Below, piece by piece: positions 33,001-43,122 of a stretch of DNA of 64,000 bases. The DNA comes from Nemertoderma westbladi (taxonomy: Eukaryota; Xenacoelomorpha; Nemertodermatida; Nemertodermatidae): contig JAUCBJ010004661.1 in assembly GCA_032718475.1 (NCBI GenBank), positions 1-64,000 on the forward strand. The letters run 5' to 3'. A program made the position numbers and the translations under genes. The notes below the pieces were generated by a model, which made no database searches, was not told where the DNA came from, and saw only the letters and a list, made by a program, of their open reading frames with translations. Each line of letters begins with the position of its first letter. Position 1 is the stretch's first letter.

Positions 33001-34524
33001 GGAAGGGCTTGAGATTATTCCAAAGGCCTGGATGGTCATCCAGTACTCCACCGGTTTCTGGTTGAGGTCTCCTTTGGGCCACCATAGAAATCGTAGGCTA
33101 TCTCGATCCTTATCCAACACTTTGACTTGCAAGAACATGCCTTCTATATCGGAGGCGAAAGCAATCGAATATTGTCTCAATCTTAAAAGAATTCCAAACA
33201 AAGATTGAAGTAAGTTGGGTCCGGGTAACAATTCAGAGTTAAGGGATTGACCCATGTAAAGAGCGGAACCATCAAACACTACTCTCACTTCATGGGGTTT
33301 ACCGGGTTTAGGAACGTAATGGTGAGTTAAGTAATACGTTCTTTCAGTCACAGGTGTTTCTTCCGGTACCCTCTCCGCGTATCCCTTATTAATAAACTTT
33401 TCCAGCTGTGTTTGATACATTGCTTTAGCTGAAGAATTAGCTGTAAGGCGTCGATGGAGTTGCGCGATTCTTTTTTCCGCCAAAGGTCTGTTATTGATGA
33501 ACTTCGGTTCTTTCTTGCGAAAAGGTAAACCGACTTCATACCTACCTTGATCTTTGATGAAACGTGTAGTTGTCTCTTGGATCTGCTTGGCCCTTTCCTC
33601 TTCCACTGATAAGGCCTTATCGTAGGAATTGGGCTCTACTGCCTCTTGCGTAAAGAATCGTACAGCATGTTCATCTCGAGTCTTGGCATTACAACGCTCA
33701 ATGGCGTCATTTAACTCGTCGTTATAAGCTTCTCGTTCAGATGGATAAAGAAGTTGACATAAGTTAACTTGGTTTTGCCAAGCCTCGTTTTCCTTAAGGA
33801 GATCGATAGTATTCTCCTCGTCAAAAAGCTGGTGAATGTCGTCGTTATCTGAGGAGTATGGAGTTCCCTCAGTTAAATCGTCTCCTTCACTAGTATCATC
33901 TTCCCATTCACTCACCTGGCAAACTCGCTCTTGCGGTAGTCTTTCTCTGAGTGTTCTACGGGAAGGTCCAGTAAAGTACCAACCTACTCTAGTTCTTACC
34001 GCATAGGTCTGTAGTGGCTGCGGTTGTGCAGGCCGTTTCTCTAATGTCTCCAGCGCCTCATGCGCGTTTTGGCCGATGAGTATTTGCACTCCAGGATAAT
34101 CAGTCTGGAATCGAGGTATGTTAAGATGTTGGATGCTCTCATCCTCGTCCCAATTATAAAGGTCTGCTTGAGTAGTAGCGAAGTTCTTTATAGCTACCAT
34201 TTTCACTGACCTGATGCTATGTTCTCCCAATTCGTCCTGTGGGGTGGACAACGCTCCTACATAATAATCCGCTGTTATTGTGGATTTCCAGACTTGCATA
34301 ATGCCTGACATGTTGAGCGTAGTTCGGAACTTGGGTTGTCCAGCAAATATGTCTTCGGCTAGCTCTTGGTCGATGAATGTTCCTGTACTACCGGAGTCAA
34401 GGAGGGCATTCACTACGTAACTCCGTTTAGGTCCGTGAACCCTTACTTGTACCACAGGAAATTCTCTAATCCCTACATTGGAAGATGGCTCTTTCCAAGA
34501 CGGTTGTCGTTCAGAAGTAGTTAG
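30028..34524 (-). CDS. pol: E2 Pol: protease, RT, RNase H, integrase
   Basis: Open to the stop at 30028. The first in-frame Met is at 34455, but the frame originally continued from gag, so that Met is not a true start. Counting from it: aspartic protease DSGSTGTFID near residue 20; RT with YMDD near 515 and the BEL/Pao neighbourhood DIYMDDNLKS; RNase H beginning VFGDASDMG near 690 and ending at ADIASRG; integrase zinc-binding region around 1020-1060; integrase core with VDLFGP near 1140, RSDKGTNF near 1200 and the WWGGSWERL region near 1247; and a DUF5641-type C-terminal domain (VDPDLPRKRWQTGRI). No stops or frameshifts interrupt it. Confidence 0.93.
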   Translation of the reverse strand, partial: LTTSERQPSWKEPSSNVGIREFPVVQVRVHGPKRSYVVNALLDSGSTGTFIDQELAEDIFAGQPKFRTTLNMSGIMQVWKSTITADYYVGALSTPQDELGEHSIRSVKMVAIKNFATTQADLYNWDEDESIQHLNIPRFQTDYPGVQILIGQNAHEALETLEKRPAQPQPLQTYAVRTRVGWYFTGPSRRTLRERLPQERVCQVSEWEDDTSEGDDLTEGTPYSSDNDDIHQLFDEENTIDLLKENEAWQNQVNLCQLLYPSEREAYNDELNDAIERCNAKTRDEHAVRFFTQEAVEPNSYDKALSVEEERAKQIQETTTRFIKDQGRYEVGLPFRKKEPKFINNRPLAEKRIAQLHRRLTANSSAKAMYQTQLEKFINKGYAERVPEETPVTERTYYLTHHYVPKPGKPHEVRVVFDGSALYMGQSLNSELLPGPNLLQSLFGILLRLRQYSIAFASDIEGMFLQVKVLDKDRDSLRFLWWPKGDLNQKPVEYWMTIQAFGIISSPSNACSVVRTTAEDNREAFSKEVIDNIKRDIYMDDNLKSLPSVEEAIEVAKGTVECLKRGGFRLTKFTSNSREFLESIPAEDRGAKDLDLIKDDLPETKTLGLKWDTERDILFFQLKQRDNPVRTKRICLSILSTYFDPLGFISPVILIARSLVQQMWLENHSWDDPLKGELLKKWMKWEDSLPAIEDFIISRSYFGHVLPTYSYQLHVFGDASDMGIGIVAYLRVETPNGIKVALVTSKALINNKLKVPRAELKAALYATAIGRNVTEQIDYPLEKTVYWTDALLVLEYITNEVCQFSVFVTNRVAIILSRTTMDQWRHCPGTINPADIASRGATPKELVNTPEWLGGPDFLYQEEEEWPPHLTTAEIRQAKGAEKVKPKTRASKSKLFKPAVDLSVLFTSGEDALDQKPTATTKEVLEIRDKDWKSGIPDIAQGLSPLLQRAIRHYSSWNRLCKAVTYLKRCFHHRYSRAKTNSDDAPSTSARVHVVKDLPKYKISDRFLKEKISYQEHDETNKQMLRLLQCYEDSDKYFLLLRNPQMRLRDRFSSTMIDGLIRVGGRLTNAPLSFDTKFPILIRNLDIQIKIIVDVHSKLYHAGRERVLSEIRTRYYFYKPRRALNQVLRNCIPCRKAFSRPLTQREAELPRERLSFYEPPFTNTGVDLFGPIEVYRARTIVKRWCVIFVCMTCRAIHLDMVNDLSTNSFVLSLRRQIARFGTSNTMRSDKGTNFIGANNEIQAYVKDWNIRQVDDQLKITASSWTFNAADAPWWGGSWERLIRSVKTAFHFIVPCRAYLTDELLRTLMEEIAAYLNERPLMPVSSNPDSLEALTPAHFLLKKPVAMLPRSEITDGDEYCRRTWQLMQLLSRRFADHFEKHYLPTLQLRTKWFAQQENVSAGDMVLIVDPDLPRKRWQTGRIIETYISSDGLVRSVELVVMRRNFKKPGIVFETQQLNRPVGRLCLLERDRELSGNYGRQETLPTTTSLIQPTSRDSPT

Positions 34525-35818
34525 TGTACGCGCTTTTATAGACCTTCAGCAGTTTAACCTGCCGAAATTTATATGTCTTTATTGATAAACTGCCTTTTAT
34601 AAGATGACAAGATTTAATACAAAAACAAACCAAAAACATTAGCCGAAGCCAGTCCATGCGCGTCCAAATGACCCGTTTATAACACCGGGAGACTGGATTC
34701 GTGGGCTTAAATTTATTTGCGGTCAAGCCTACTGTATTATTCGATTGATTACTAATATATAATCTCTGACAAATATTATTCACTTTCGGGAAATATTAGC
34801 AGTTCCTTTTAGGACGTGGCGCTCTACCTATGTAAACAGAGTTATGACTGATACTACACACAACGATATGGCTTAAATTTCAAGCATAGGGCGCATTCTT
34901 TAGGAATGCTTTATTATCAGATCCAATCACTTTACAATCACGCACGCTACCGGTAACGCACAACACTGCTCACTGATATGCCGACAGTTACTGACTTTGA
35001 TCAGGTATAAAGAGATATGCACTGGACTCAGGTAGTGTCTGTCAAACAACATTAGATTCACTACAAACACAATAATAAAGTCGCAATTGTTGTACATAAC
35101 CTTTCTCTCTAACCTGTAGTGTATCAAAGATATTGGGAAAATGTGGGTTGATTATTGATATTCTTCAACTAATAACATCCAATTATACTGATACAAAATT
35201 ACAAACAGTAAAAGCAGTATGACGGTAGGTTAAGATATAATTAGATTGCATTGAATCGTTAAGTTATAAATTGGAATCGTGTCGAATCGAATCGGATCGA
35301 ATCGAATCGGATCGAATCGACAATAGCTATGCTTTCTATAATTTAGCCTACTAATGTTCTTATAAAAAGGCAGAAACATTGCGTCATTCCAGCCGATCTT
35401 CAGGCAGTATGGAACGACATAAACACTGAGTTTGGGAGCTGCTGTAGGTATCTCTTCAAGGAAAACGCAAATCACCCTGATTGGTTGTTAGACCAAAACA
35501 AAGGAACCAGGAGTCCAATGAGAGCTCCCTCCACGTCATCATCCAGCTGGGAGATGTCGTAATCAGAATCCTTCCCTTGACATAGTGACAGTGAAATGCC
35601 GCATTGCGGGTTGTGTACCCTGCTACGTCCGCATAAAGCACACATTCAGAAGAATCTATTTTATGTCCGTTAAAAACACTTATACAGCACCCCGAGGGCT
35701 AGGGGATCCAATTATATCTGTAAACGCTTTTACAGCAGGTTTCAGAGTATTTCAGCGTATGGGGGAAAAACTGGATCGCGGGGCGAAGGACCAGTTGCAT
35801 CCCACAGAAGCTTTTACA
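34525..35818 (-). repeat. E3 3' LTR
   Basis: Longer copy of the pair. It contains a run of GATCGAATCG repeats near 35280-35320 and a TATAAAGAG box near 35006 pointing away from the coding direction. Confidence 0.9.
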
Positions 35819-35896
35819 CCGCTCCCAGAAAATGGGATTGAAGTCTATAAAATATACGAGATCACAGTTTCTAATATACATAAATACTCTAAACCG

Positions 35897-36112
35897 TTAG
35901 TCTTTCTTGCGCGGACGGCGTTTACGCAGTTTTTTAAAGCTGGCCAGAGTCCTTTTCTCTTTGGGGCGAACCACTTTACAAGGAGGGCTATAACTCCTGG
36001 GTGAAAGGTGCAATATAATTGCATCAGAGGGTGCAGGCTTATAGTCGGGGTATCCGCCGTTTCGATATGCTTCTCCTCGAGCTGATTTTCCTCTGCTCGT
36101 CGGTGGATACAT
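35897..36112 (-). CDS. E3 accessory frame B, basic C-terminus
   Basis: 71 residues, MYPPTSRGKSARGEAYRNG through to KKLRKRRPRKKD. It is collinear with E2 frame B. A 34-base block covering KSARGEAYR is identical in E1, E2 and E3. Upstream of the block the frame is not conserved (a T-run varies from 4 to 6), which suggests either a splice acceptor or a different start for the real product. Confidence 0.5.
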   Translation of the reverse strand: MYPPTSRGKSARGEAYRNGGYPDYKPAPSDAIILHLSPRSYSPPCKVVRPKEKRTLASFKKLRKRRPRKKD

Positions 36113-36772
36113 TCGTCCAAAAAATCTCGCGGAGAATAGAGTCGTCCAAGTTCGATATCTTCTTAGAGATTAGTTTAAGTTATCTGAACAAACGCAGGTT
36201 TCTTTCCTGATCTTTGTGGAATAGCGTCTAACTCGTTTCGGACAACGCTCTCCTCTACCTTGATGACGGGTGGTAGCGGGTTAAACGGGAACGATCCCGA
36301 TTACACGGTTGAATGGCAACAACGGGTGTCCGTGCCTCAATCCGGCCAGGTAAGATAGGCGGATATTTAGGGAGCCATTAACCTGAGTGCCACCAACCAA
36401 CGGCTCGGGCAACACTGGATCTCGGAACGGTAAGCACAGTTCATGAGGATCCGCGATACTATTAGGATCAAGAGTCCGAGGTCTAACTAAGGAAGGAGGA
36501 GGTCTGACCGAGCATTCAGGAACTCAGATCATAGGTCTACTCAAGGATCGCCCGAGCCGAGAAAGCGTGGGTGACACATCGAACAAGTTTCTCTCGAAAC
36601 TCCCGCAAACACAGCGAGCAAACCGTGTTTAAAGCTTCGTCTCCGTTGACGTTTATGTCTTTCCGTTTGTTGGTTGGTCTTAGGCATTCATCGTAATAAT
36701 ACCAAGACACACGTCTTGTAGGGGAAACGCGAGTGATATTTATTTGGTGTTACAATGCTTCTCTCAAGAATT

Positions 36773-37195
36773 CTAAATATACGTTGGAGTTACCGCGTTT
36801 ATCCGCTTCTTGAACGTCTTTTCTTTCGCGTAGACTTCGCATAGAATTTTCGCATTCGAATTTAAGTTCATTGTTACGACTCCGCTGGGTAGGATATTTA
36901 AATAATACCATTTCCCTTTTGTGTTGACATAGTCCGTATCGTGTAAGTCGATAGAATAGCAGGTAGTTAAGAAGTCCATATATATACCATTAATATGCGT
37001 ATAGCGAGCGGTGAACTTGCTACAGTCCAACCCACGCGCAAGTTGCTCCTGGGACATAGGTGGTTCGATATAACTACCATCGTCCTCGGTAGTAGTTGGA
37101 TCAGCTTCACTGCGTATCAAGCTATCCACAAACGCTTGTAAAGGTAGAGTATATCCCTCTCTAATACCAAGATCATCTTCTATCAACTCCGTCAT
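36773..37195 (-). CDS. E3 accessory frame A
   Basis: 140 residues starting MTELIEDDLGIREGYTL. It is intact and longer than the E2 form, ending in a lysine-rich segment (KEKTFKKRINAVTPTYI). The matching tail is still recognisable in E2 but lies in a different frame behind an indel and one stop. The N-terminal half is acidic, and no membrane segment is seen. It is not recognisable as any known family. Confidence 0.5.
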   Translation of the reverse strand: MTELIEDDLGIREGYTLPLQAFVDSLIRSEADPTTTEDDGSYIEPPMSQEQLARGLDCSKFTARYTHINGIYMDFLTTCYSIDLHDTDYVNTKGKWYYLNILPSGVVTMNLNSNAKILCEVYAKEKTFKKRINAVTPTYI

Positions 37196-38829
37196 ATCTG
37201 TTATATGAGTTTACCAATATTAGAAGGAGTTTGGCTTTAGGCGAGCAGGCGTCGCTGCCTACCCCTCTCTGCCCCCGGACAGTGGGATCCTCAGCGCCGA
37301 TGCACCGTTGTCGCGTGTTTACGCCAACGTTGTGGCAACAGCACGACAACGATAACCGGCACAAGTCACTCCACTGTCCGTCCCAAAGTCTTGAAATCAC
37401 TTGAGGTTCTTGCTATGGGAGAGTTGGGCTACTTTACAATTGCGACTAGCTACGGTAAACACACTTTAGCAGTAACATTCACCTACAAACGCACAAATTC
37501 CACACAACAGCTACCAACTACAATCATACAGGCCACTTGTCCGTTAGTCAGTGCTTTCCAAAATGTCACGTTGTTATTGTGTATCCTTGGATACCAACAG
37601 TGTGCTATGTAATCACTATGCTAGGCAATGGGCAAGCTTTCTATTGTTCTGTTAACTCGTTTCTAATTCTGTTAACTCGTTTCTAATTCTAGCGTGGGTG
37701 TTGCTATGGTGACATTATGTAAAGCTAGCGGTAGAATTAGGGTAATTCTCATGCATACAGATCTGGGATGCTGTTTGATAGTAAGTCTTTAATTGTCAAG
37801 ATCCTCTTTATACATGATTTTATGAATTTTGTCGGCTATTGACTATATGTTGGAGATTCTTGCACTCTAATACACTCAATAGGATTAATCTCCGCTCCCG
37901 TGATCTATTAATTAGTGGAATTTTGGGAATATTAGAAATTGTGCAAAATGACAATTTATTAAATTCATAAAATATGAATTTTAAATTTATTCCCGTGAAT
38001 TTTATTATTTGATGGTAAGATTGACACAATTTTGATTCCAGAACATATCTGGGGACATAAGATCCTTAATTCTATAAAATGGTCTTTTAAGAATACCGGT
38101 AAGTGCTACGATATCTTAATTAACTAGAAATTTTAAAGGATCTGAATTTGACAGATTTTAATAAATATTAAATTAATATTTAAGATGGGCACCGATTTAT
38201 TCCAGAACTTGTCTGGGGACGTTAACCACTGATTCTAGAATTTGTCTTTCAAGTATATCGGTGGGTGCCACGATATCTTAATCGACTAGAATTACAGATG
38301 GTCAAAAGTTTAACAGATTTATTTGCGTTTTACGCTACTGTTAAAGGGACATCACGCTACTATATGTATTATTTAATATAGGTAGAAGAGCAATATCGCA
38401 CAAGGCAATGTCAGTGTGAAGAGGCAAGTCGTTTCCAAGGTCTACCCAGAGCTTGGTTTAGCCGAGACACGAGGATCTGAACTTTGCATTCCTAATACTC
38501 TGCCTACCAATAATACTGAAAATATAGTAGTGGCTTTATTGTACTTTAATAAGTACGGACATTTCATCTTACTGTAGTCTCGCATTTATAATATAATACG
38601 GACAGTAAGGAAAGAGAAAATAATTATTTCTCGCCGTCGCACTAAGTATATTATGTAATTACGTAATAAACACTAATATATTGCACTAATCTACTAAATA
38701 ATCTAAAATAACACTCTACTAAATAAAATTAAATAAAACGATTATAATAAAATACATAGTAATACATACATAAATATAAAATAAAAACAAACACAAAACA
38801 ATATAGTCACACACCCACTCCATATATTA
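37196..38829 (-). other. E3 3' noncoding region
   Basis: Includes a short direct repeat of GTTAACTCGTTTCTAATTCT (37660-37700) and the family's duplicated stretch (38030-38300). No gene is seen. Confidence 0.55.
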
Positions 38830-41800
38830 TTACGTGATGGAGTCCCTAGATATTTGTCGAATTAGGGAAGTGGTCGTAGGAAGAGTATCTTGCCTTCCAT
38901 GGTTTCCGGACAGTTTTCGGTCTCTTCCCGGTAAACCTAAACGACCAGCTGGGCGATTAGGCCGTCGTGATATTTCCTCCGCTCCCTTGGCCTGTCTAAT
39001 CTCCGCCGCGGCAAGACGAGGAGGCCATTCTTCTTCTTCTTTACTTAGGGAGTCGGGTCCACCCAACCAGCCGGGAGTATCTATCCGTTCTTGAGGAGTT
39101 ACTCCTCTGGAAGCGATGTCGGCTAGATTAATCGTCTCGGGTCGATGTCTCCATTGATCTACATTGGAGTTGATATCGTCGCTATCTGAGGAGTATGTTG
39201 TTCCCTCAGTGGCTTCGTCCACCTCACTGCTCTCCTCTTCCCAAGCTTTTACTTGAAGTATCCGGTCTTGTGGCAGTCTTTCTTCAAGGGTTCTGCGGGA
39301 AGGGCCAGTGAAGTACCAACCTACTCGAGTTCTTACCGCATAAGGTTGTAATGGCTGCGGTTGAGCAGGCCGTTTCTCTAACGTCTCGAGCGCCTCATGC
39401 GCGTTTTGGCCGATAAGGATTTGTACTCCAGGATAATCAGTTTGGAATCGAGGTATTCCCAAATGTTGGATGTTCTCGTCCTCGTCCCAGTCATAAGGTT
39501 CTACTTGAGTAGTAGCGAAGTTCTTTATTGCCACCATTTTTACTGACTCTATACTTTGTTCCCCTAATTTATCCTGTGGAGTGGACAATGCGCCGATATA
39601 ATAATCTGCCATTAAGGTAGATTTCCAAACCTGCATAATTCCGGACATATTTAACTTAGTTCGGAATTTGGGTTGTCCAGCAAAAATATCCTCGGCTAAC
39701 TCCTTGTCGATGAATGTTCCGGTGCTACCTGAGTCAAGGAGGGCGTTCACTATGTAACTTTTGTTGGGACCGTGAACTCTTACCTGGACTACCGGAAATT
39801 CTCGTATTCCTATGTTGGATGTTGGAGTTTTCCGAGATGGTTGCTTGTCCAAGGAGGTTGATGGAAACTCCGTGTCGTTATCCTTTTCGTACGTAAGTGC
39901 TCGATACACTGCGGTGTTTATTAGATAACAGGATTCGTTGGCATCAGAGAATTCGTCAGTATAGAATCCTTCCCACTCAGAACTTTGGTCAGTGTCGTTC
40001 ACATCACTGAATTGGACATGTGATTTGGGCTCACTTACCTGACTCAGGTGGTTTCGTTCGAATTCTGTGTGCAATAAGCTATGATGTTTCGCGCCGCACT
40101 TAGCACACCTTGCGTCAGAGTAACAGGTTCGCCGCTGGTGTCCGCGTCTGAGACAGTTATAACACAACCGCTTATCCCACAGGACTCCACGTCTATCTGC
40201 CAGGGATTTCTTTTGGAATTCCGCACACGCACTCAAACGGTGGGGCCCGTCGCACAGCGCACATTTTGGTTTGATGTTACTCACTTTAACTTGGGCAATG
40301 CTGTGCACTTTCGCTCGTTCTTCGGGCTTGCTTACCTGAATTCCTTTGGGAGACTGAGGAGGGGTCTTGGTAAGCTTGTCTCTCCTATCATTGGTTCGAG
40401 GCTGGTATTTACTTACGTCTCTCGGGGTTTTGTGGTCATCGTAGGATCTTGCTGTGTCTTTCCCGCTGTCTTCTTCATGGGAGGTCTGGCTTTCGCCGTC
40501 GTCAGTATAACATACGGGTATTATTCTTTTCCTAGAAACGGGTTTTTCACTTACCTGATTTTCCGATGTTTTTTCCCTGGATTGCTTTATTAGTTGTAGT
40601 TTGACCTCACGGTCTAGGAATGACATGAGATCCACCATGGTGGGGCTCCGTCGTTGTTGCTCCATCATATGCAACACCTTCTTGTCCCAACGTGTACATA
40701 CTCCACCCTTTGGCAAAGTAGAGACTATGGCTCCGATGACCATGGAGCTCTGATATTCATGGGACTTACCTAACCAATCCAATTGTCGGCAGATTTCTTG
40801 AATCTCATCGGAAAACTCTATAATCTCGTTACTAAGGAACTTTCGAGGGGCTACCAGTTTTGCATACAAATACTTAGCGATATTATCTTTATTACCATAC
40901 CTGGTGTTTAATGTATCCCAGACTTGTCTTAATCCATTTGGATGTCCAATAAACTTCAACGCCATTAACTTGGGAGGTCCTTCCAAACATTTGATGAGGA
41001 ATCTCAGTTTCTCTCCGCTAGATAGTACAGAGTTCTGTATGCTATCTTCATAATATTCTTTAAAAGGTAACCATTTCATCTCATCACCGTTGAATTTGAC
41101 AATTTCTCCCACTTTGACCGCTTGGCGGGCTTCTGTTCTAGCCATCTGACGCGTAAAGCTTTCTTGGGCCATCGTGTTATTTAATATCGAATTATCGGTA
41201 TATAAATTTTTCAGATCATTATCAGGTCTATAGGGAATATCATTATTCACAGGTTTGTAGTCTCCCGTAATAGGGTTTACTATAGGAGTTTCTACTTCGC
41301 TAGCAGTATATATGCGTATAGGCGACACACCTTGCGCATGATGTACTTCAGACCTAACAGGTTGACTCAGGGTTATAGGGGGTGTTTCTACTTTGCTAGC
41401 AGTATATATGCGTGTAGGCGACACACCTCGCGCATGATACACTTCCGACCTAGCAGGTTGACACAGGGTTACAGGGGGTGTTGGTATTCCCCTTTGTATA
41501 TTGACTAATTTGTCGCGCTCGAGAGCGATATTTTGCTGCACTTCTTGCAGCTCTATCCTACTATCCCTTACGGTTCCCTTGAGTTGGTAGACAGTCCCTT
41601 CTAAGTCCCGGATCTGTTGCGAGGAACAGTCTCGCTGTTCTCGCATTTGACCGAGCAAGAGACTCATCTCCCGCCGTCCCTTCTCAACCCACTCGACCGC
41701 CGAAGCGGGAGTCGCCAACGTTGTAGCGGGCCGTATCGGGGCGACGGGAGACAGATCTTGTATGTCTCTCTCAGTCTCCAGAACCGGGACTTGGGCTGCT

Positions 41801-43122
41801 CCACCAGGTGCCGTTAATTTAATAGTACTGTGTAAAGGGAGTTTGGTAGTAGATTTGGGGAGTACAGGGGTCTCTCTCACCGAAGGGGTGTTTTCTAGAA
41901 CAGGCCTAATTATTTCCGGCTCATCTACTATAGTAGGGAGTCTGGTAATGGTAATAGTTTGGTCTGTGGGTTCTGTACTATCTACTGCTATGCTAGCTAG
42001 TTGTCTCTTAACAGCTGGAGGCAAATCAGGCAATTTCTGACGTGGAGACATTCTTTTACGCCTACTGAGACGGGATCTATTTCTTCCACCTTCAGTGTCG
42101 GTAGTGTCTCCTTCTTCTGAGGATGTAAAACCTTGGCGTTTCGAAGTAGATCGACTCAGTATCTTCATTCGACTTTCTGTGTCGCGTTTATTGATGTAAT
42201 CATGTGTCTCTTGCAGATTTGCCAACTCTAGTTGGGCGATCTCGTCAGAAGCTCTCTTTTCCGCTTCTGTCAATTTTCTTTCTGCCTCTGCCTCTGCCTC
42301 TGCCGCTGCTAGCTTGCTTGCTGCCTCTGCCGCTGCTAGCTTGCTTGCTGCCTCTGCCTCTGCCGCTGCTAACTTTCTTGCTGCCTCTGCCTCTGCCGCT
42401 GCTGCTGCCTTTCGATCTTCTATTTGTTTTTTCTGGACTTGTGTTTCCTGGGCTCTAGCGATGCGTCTTTCCTCATCAAATTTAGCTTGATCTTTAGCTA
42501 ACATCTCAGCATCGAGTTCGTCCAATACACGCTTAGCCCCTGCACTATTAGGTGTAAATCCATGCAGTCTTCTTCTCAACTCCTTGTCTCCTATGAATCG
42601 CTGATAATCTGACAAATAGGTATCAATTGCATCTCTCTTTTGTGGTCCTTCTGGTGTTAATTCGCTTTCCACTTCGCTTTCCACTTCGCTTTCCACTTCG
42701 CTTTCTACTTGAGAAGAAGGGGCGTCGGTTGATTCTTCAAAGGTTGGCCGCTCATCACAAGCCGTATCCACCATTTTCGCTCCGCGTTCGGGTGTCCGCT
42801 CAACAGTCTCCGAACTACTGGAGCTATCGGGTCGCTGGGGACTAGGTTCGTGATCAGGATGTTGCTGCGATAGGACAGCTTCCTCTGGGTTCCGTTTGAC
42901 TTGGGCCCGAGTGCCTATGGCAGACCTACGGCGCTTCACTAACTTAGCAAATTGCGAAATCGCTTCTACCAACCTAGGTTCTGACACAACTACTGCAGGG
43001 GTTGCCCTTCTTACAGTAGGAGGGGTCTCAGATCTCGGTCTAGGATTCTCTACACTTTGATCTGAGAAACAGGCTGTTGTTTCTAAAAGACTATCTGACA
43101 GAGTTTTCTTTATGTCAGCCAT
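38830..43122 (-). CDS. E3 Gag-protease polyprotein, intact, lacking RT and integrase
   Basis: 1430 residues with no internal stop, starting MADIKKTLSDSLLE. A Ser-rich N-terminus contains a four-fold VESE repeat (about 42660-42710). An Ala/Glu/Lys helix follows at about 234-290, then DUF1759-like Gag from about 674 and zinc knuckles at about 954-1020 (CALCDG-H, CYNCLRRGHQRRTC, CAKCGAKHH). Protease DSGSTGTFID is near 1126. At about 1319 the frame passes from the protease linker straight to NVDQW, the same junction as in E1, aligned without gaps over 36 bases. It then ends in a short pol tail (LPTTTSLIRQ). Keeping 4.3 kb open suggests the Gag-protease product is useful to the element. Confidence 0.9.
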   Translation of the reverse strand: MADIKKTLSDSLLETTACFSDQSVENPRPRSETPPTVRRATPAVVVSEPRLVEAISQFAKLVKRRRSAIGTRAQVKRNPEEAVLSQQHPDHEPSPQRPDSSSSSETVERTPERGAKMVDTACDERPTFEESTDAPSSQVESEVESEVESEVESELTPEGPQKRDAIDTYLSDYQRFIGDKELRRRLHGFTPNSAGAKRVLDELDAEMLAKDQAKFDEERRIARAQETQVQKKQIEDRKAAAAAEAEAARKLAAAEAEAASKLAAAEAASKLAAAEAEAEAERKLTEAEKRASDEIAQLELANLQETHDYINKRDTESRMKILSRSTSKRQGFTSSEEGDTTDTEGGRNRSRLSRRKRMSPRQKLPDLPPAVKRQLASIAVDSTEPTDQTITITRLPTIVDEPEIIRPVLENTPSVRETPVLPKSTTKLPLHSTIKLTAPGGAAQVPVLETERDIQDLSPVAPIRPATTLATPASAVEWVEKGRREMSLLLGQMREQRDCSSQQIRDLEGTVYQLKGTVRDSRIELQEVQQNIALERDKLVNIQRGIPTPPVTLCQPARSEVYHARGVSPTRIYTASKVETPPITLSQPVRSEVHHAQGVSPIRIYTASEVETPIVNPITGDYKPVNNDIPYRPDNDLKNLYTDNSILNNTMAQESFTRQMARTEARQAVKVGEIVKFNGDEMKWLPFKEYYEDSIQNSVLSSGEKLRFLIKCLEGPPKLMALKFIGHPNGLRQVWDTLNTRYGNKDNIAKYLYAKLVAPRKFLSNEIIEFSDEIQEICRQLDWLGKSHEYQSSMVIGAIVSTLPKGGVCTRWDKKVLHMMEQQRRSPTMVDLMSFLDREVKLQLIKQSREKTSENQVSEKPVSRKRIIPVCYTDDGESQTSHEEDSGKDTARSYDDHKTPRDVSKYQPRTNDRRDKLTKTPPQSPKGIQVSKPEERAKVHSIAQVKVSNIKPKCALCDGPHRLSACAEFQKKSLADRRGVLWDKRLCYNCLRRGHQRRTCYSDARCAKCGAKHHSLLHTEFERNHLSQVSEPKSHVQFSDVNDTDQSSEWEGFYTDEFSDANESCYLINTAVYRALTYEKDNDTEFPSTSLDKQPSRKTPTSNIGIREFPVVQVRVHGPNKSYIVNALLDSGSTGTFIDKELAEDIFAGQPKFRTKLNMSGIMQVWKSTLMADYYIGALSTPQDKLGEQSIESVKMVAIKNFATTQVEPYDWDEDENIQHLGIPRFQTDYPGVQILIGQNAHEALETLEKRPAQPQPLQPYAVRTRVGWYFTGPSRRTLEERLPQDRILQVKAWEEESSEVDEATEGTTYSSDSDDINSNVDQWRHRPETINLADIASRGVTPQERIDTPGWLGGPDSLSKEEEEWPPRLAAAEIRQAKGAEEISRRPNRPAGRLGLPGRDRKLSGNHGRQDTLPTTTSLIRQISRDSIT
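40033..40772 (-). promoter_or_regulatory. Cluster of 5' splice donor-like sites in E3 gag
   Basis: In sense: CAGGTAAGT at 40033-40041 and 40559-40567, AAAGTGAGT at 40279-40287, CAGGTAAGC at 40330-40338, GACGTAAGT at 40411-40419 and TAGGTAAGT at 40764-40772. Confidence 0.5.
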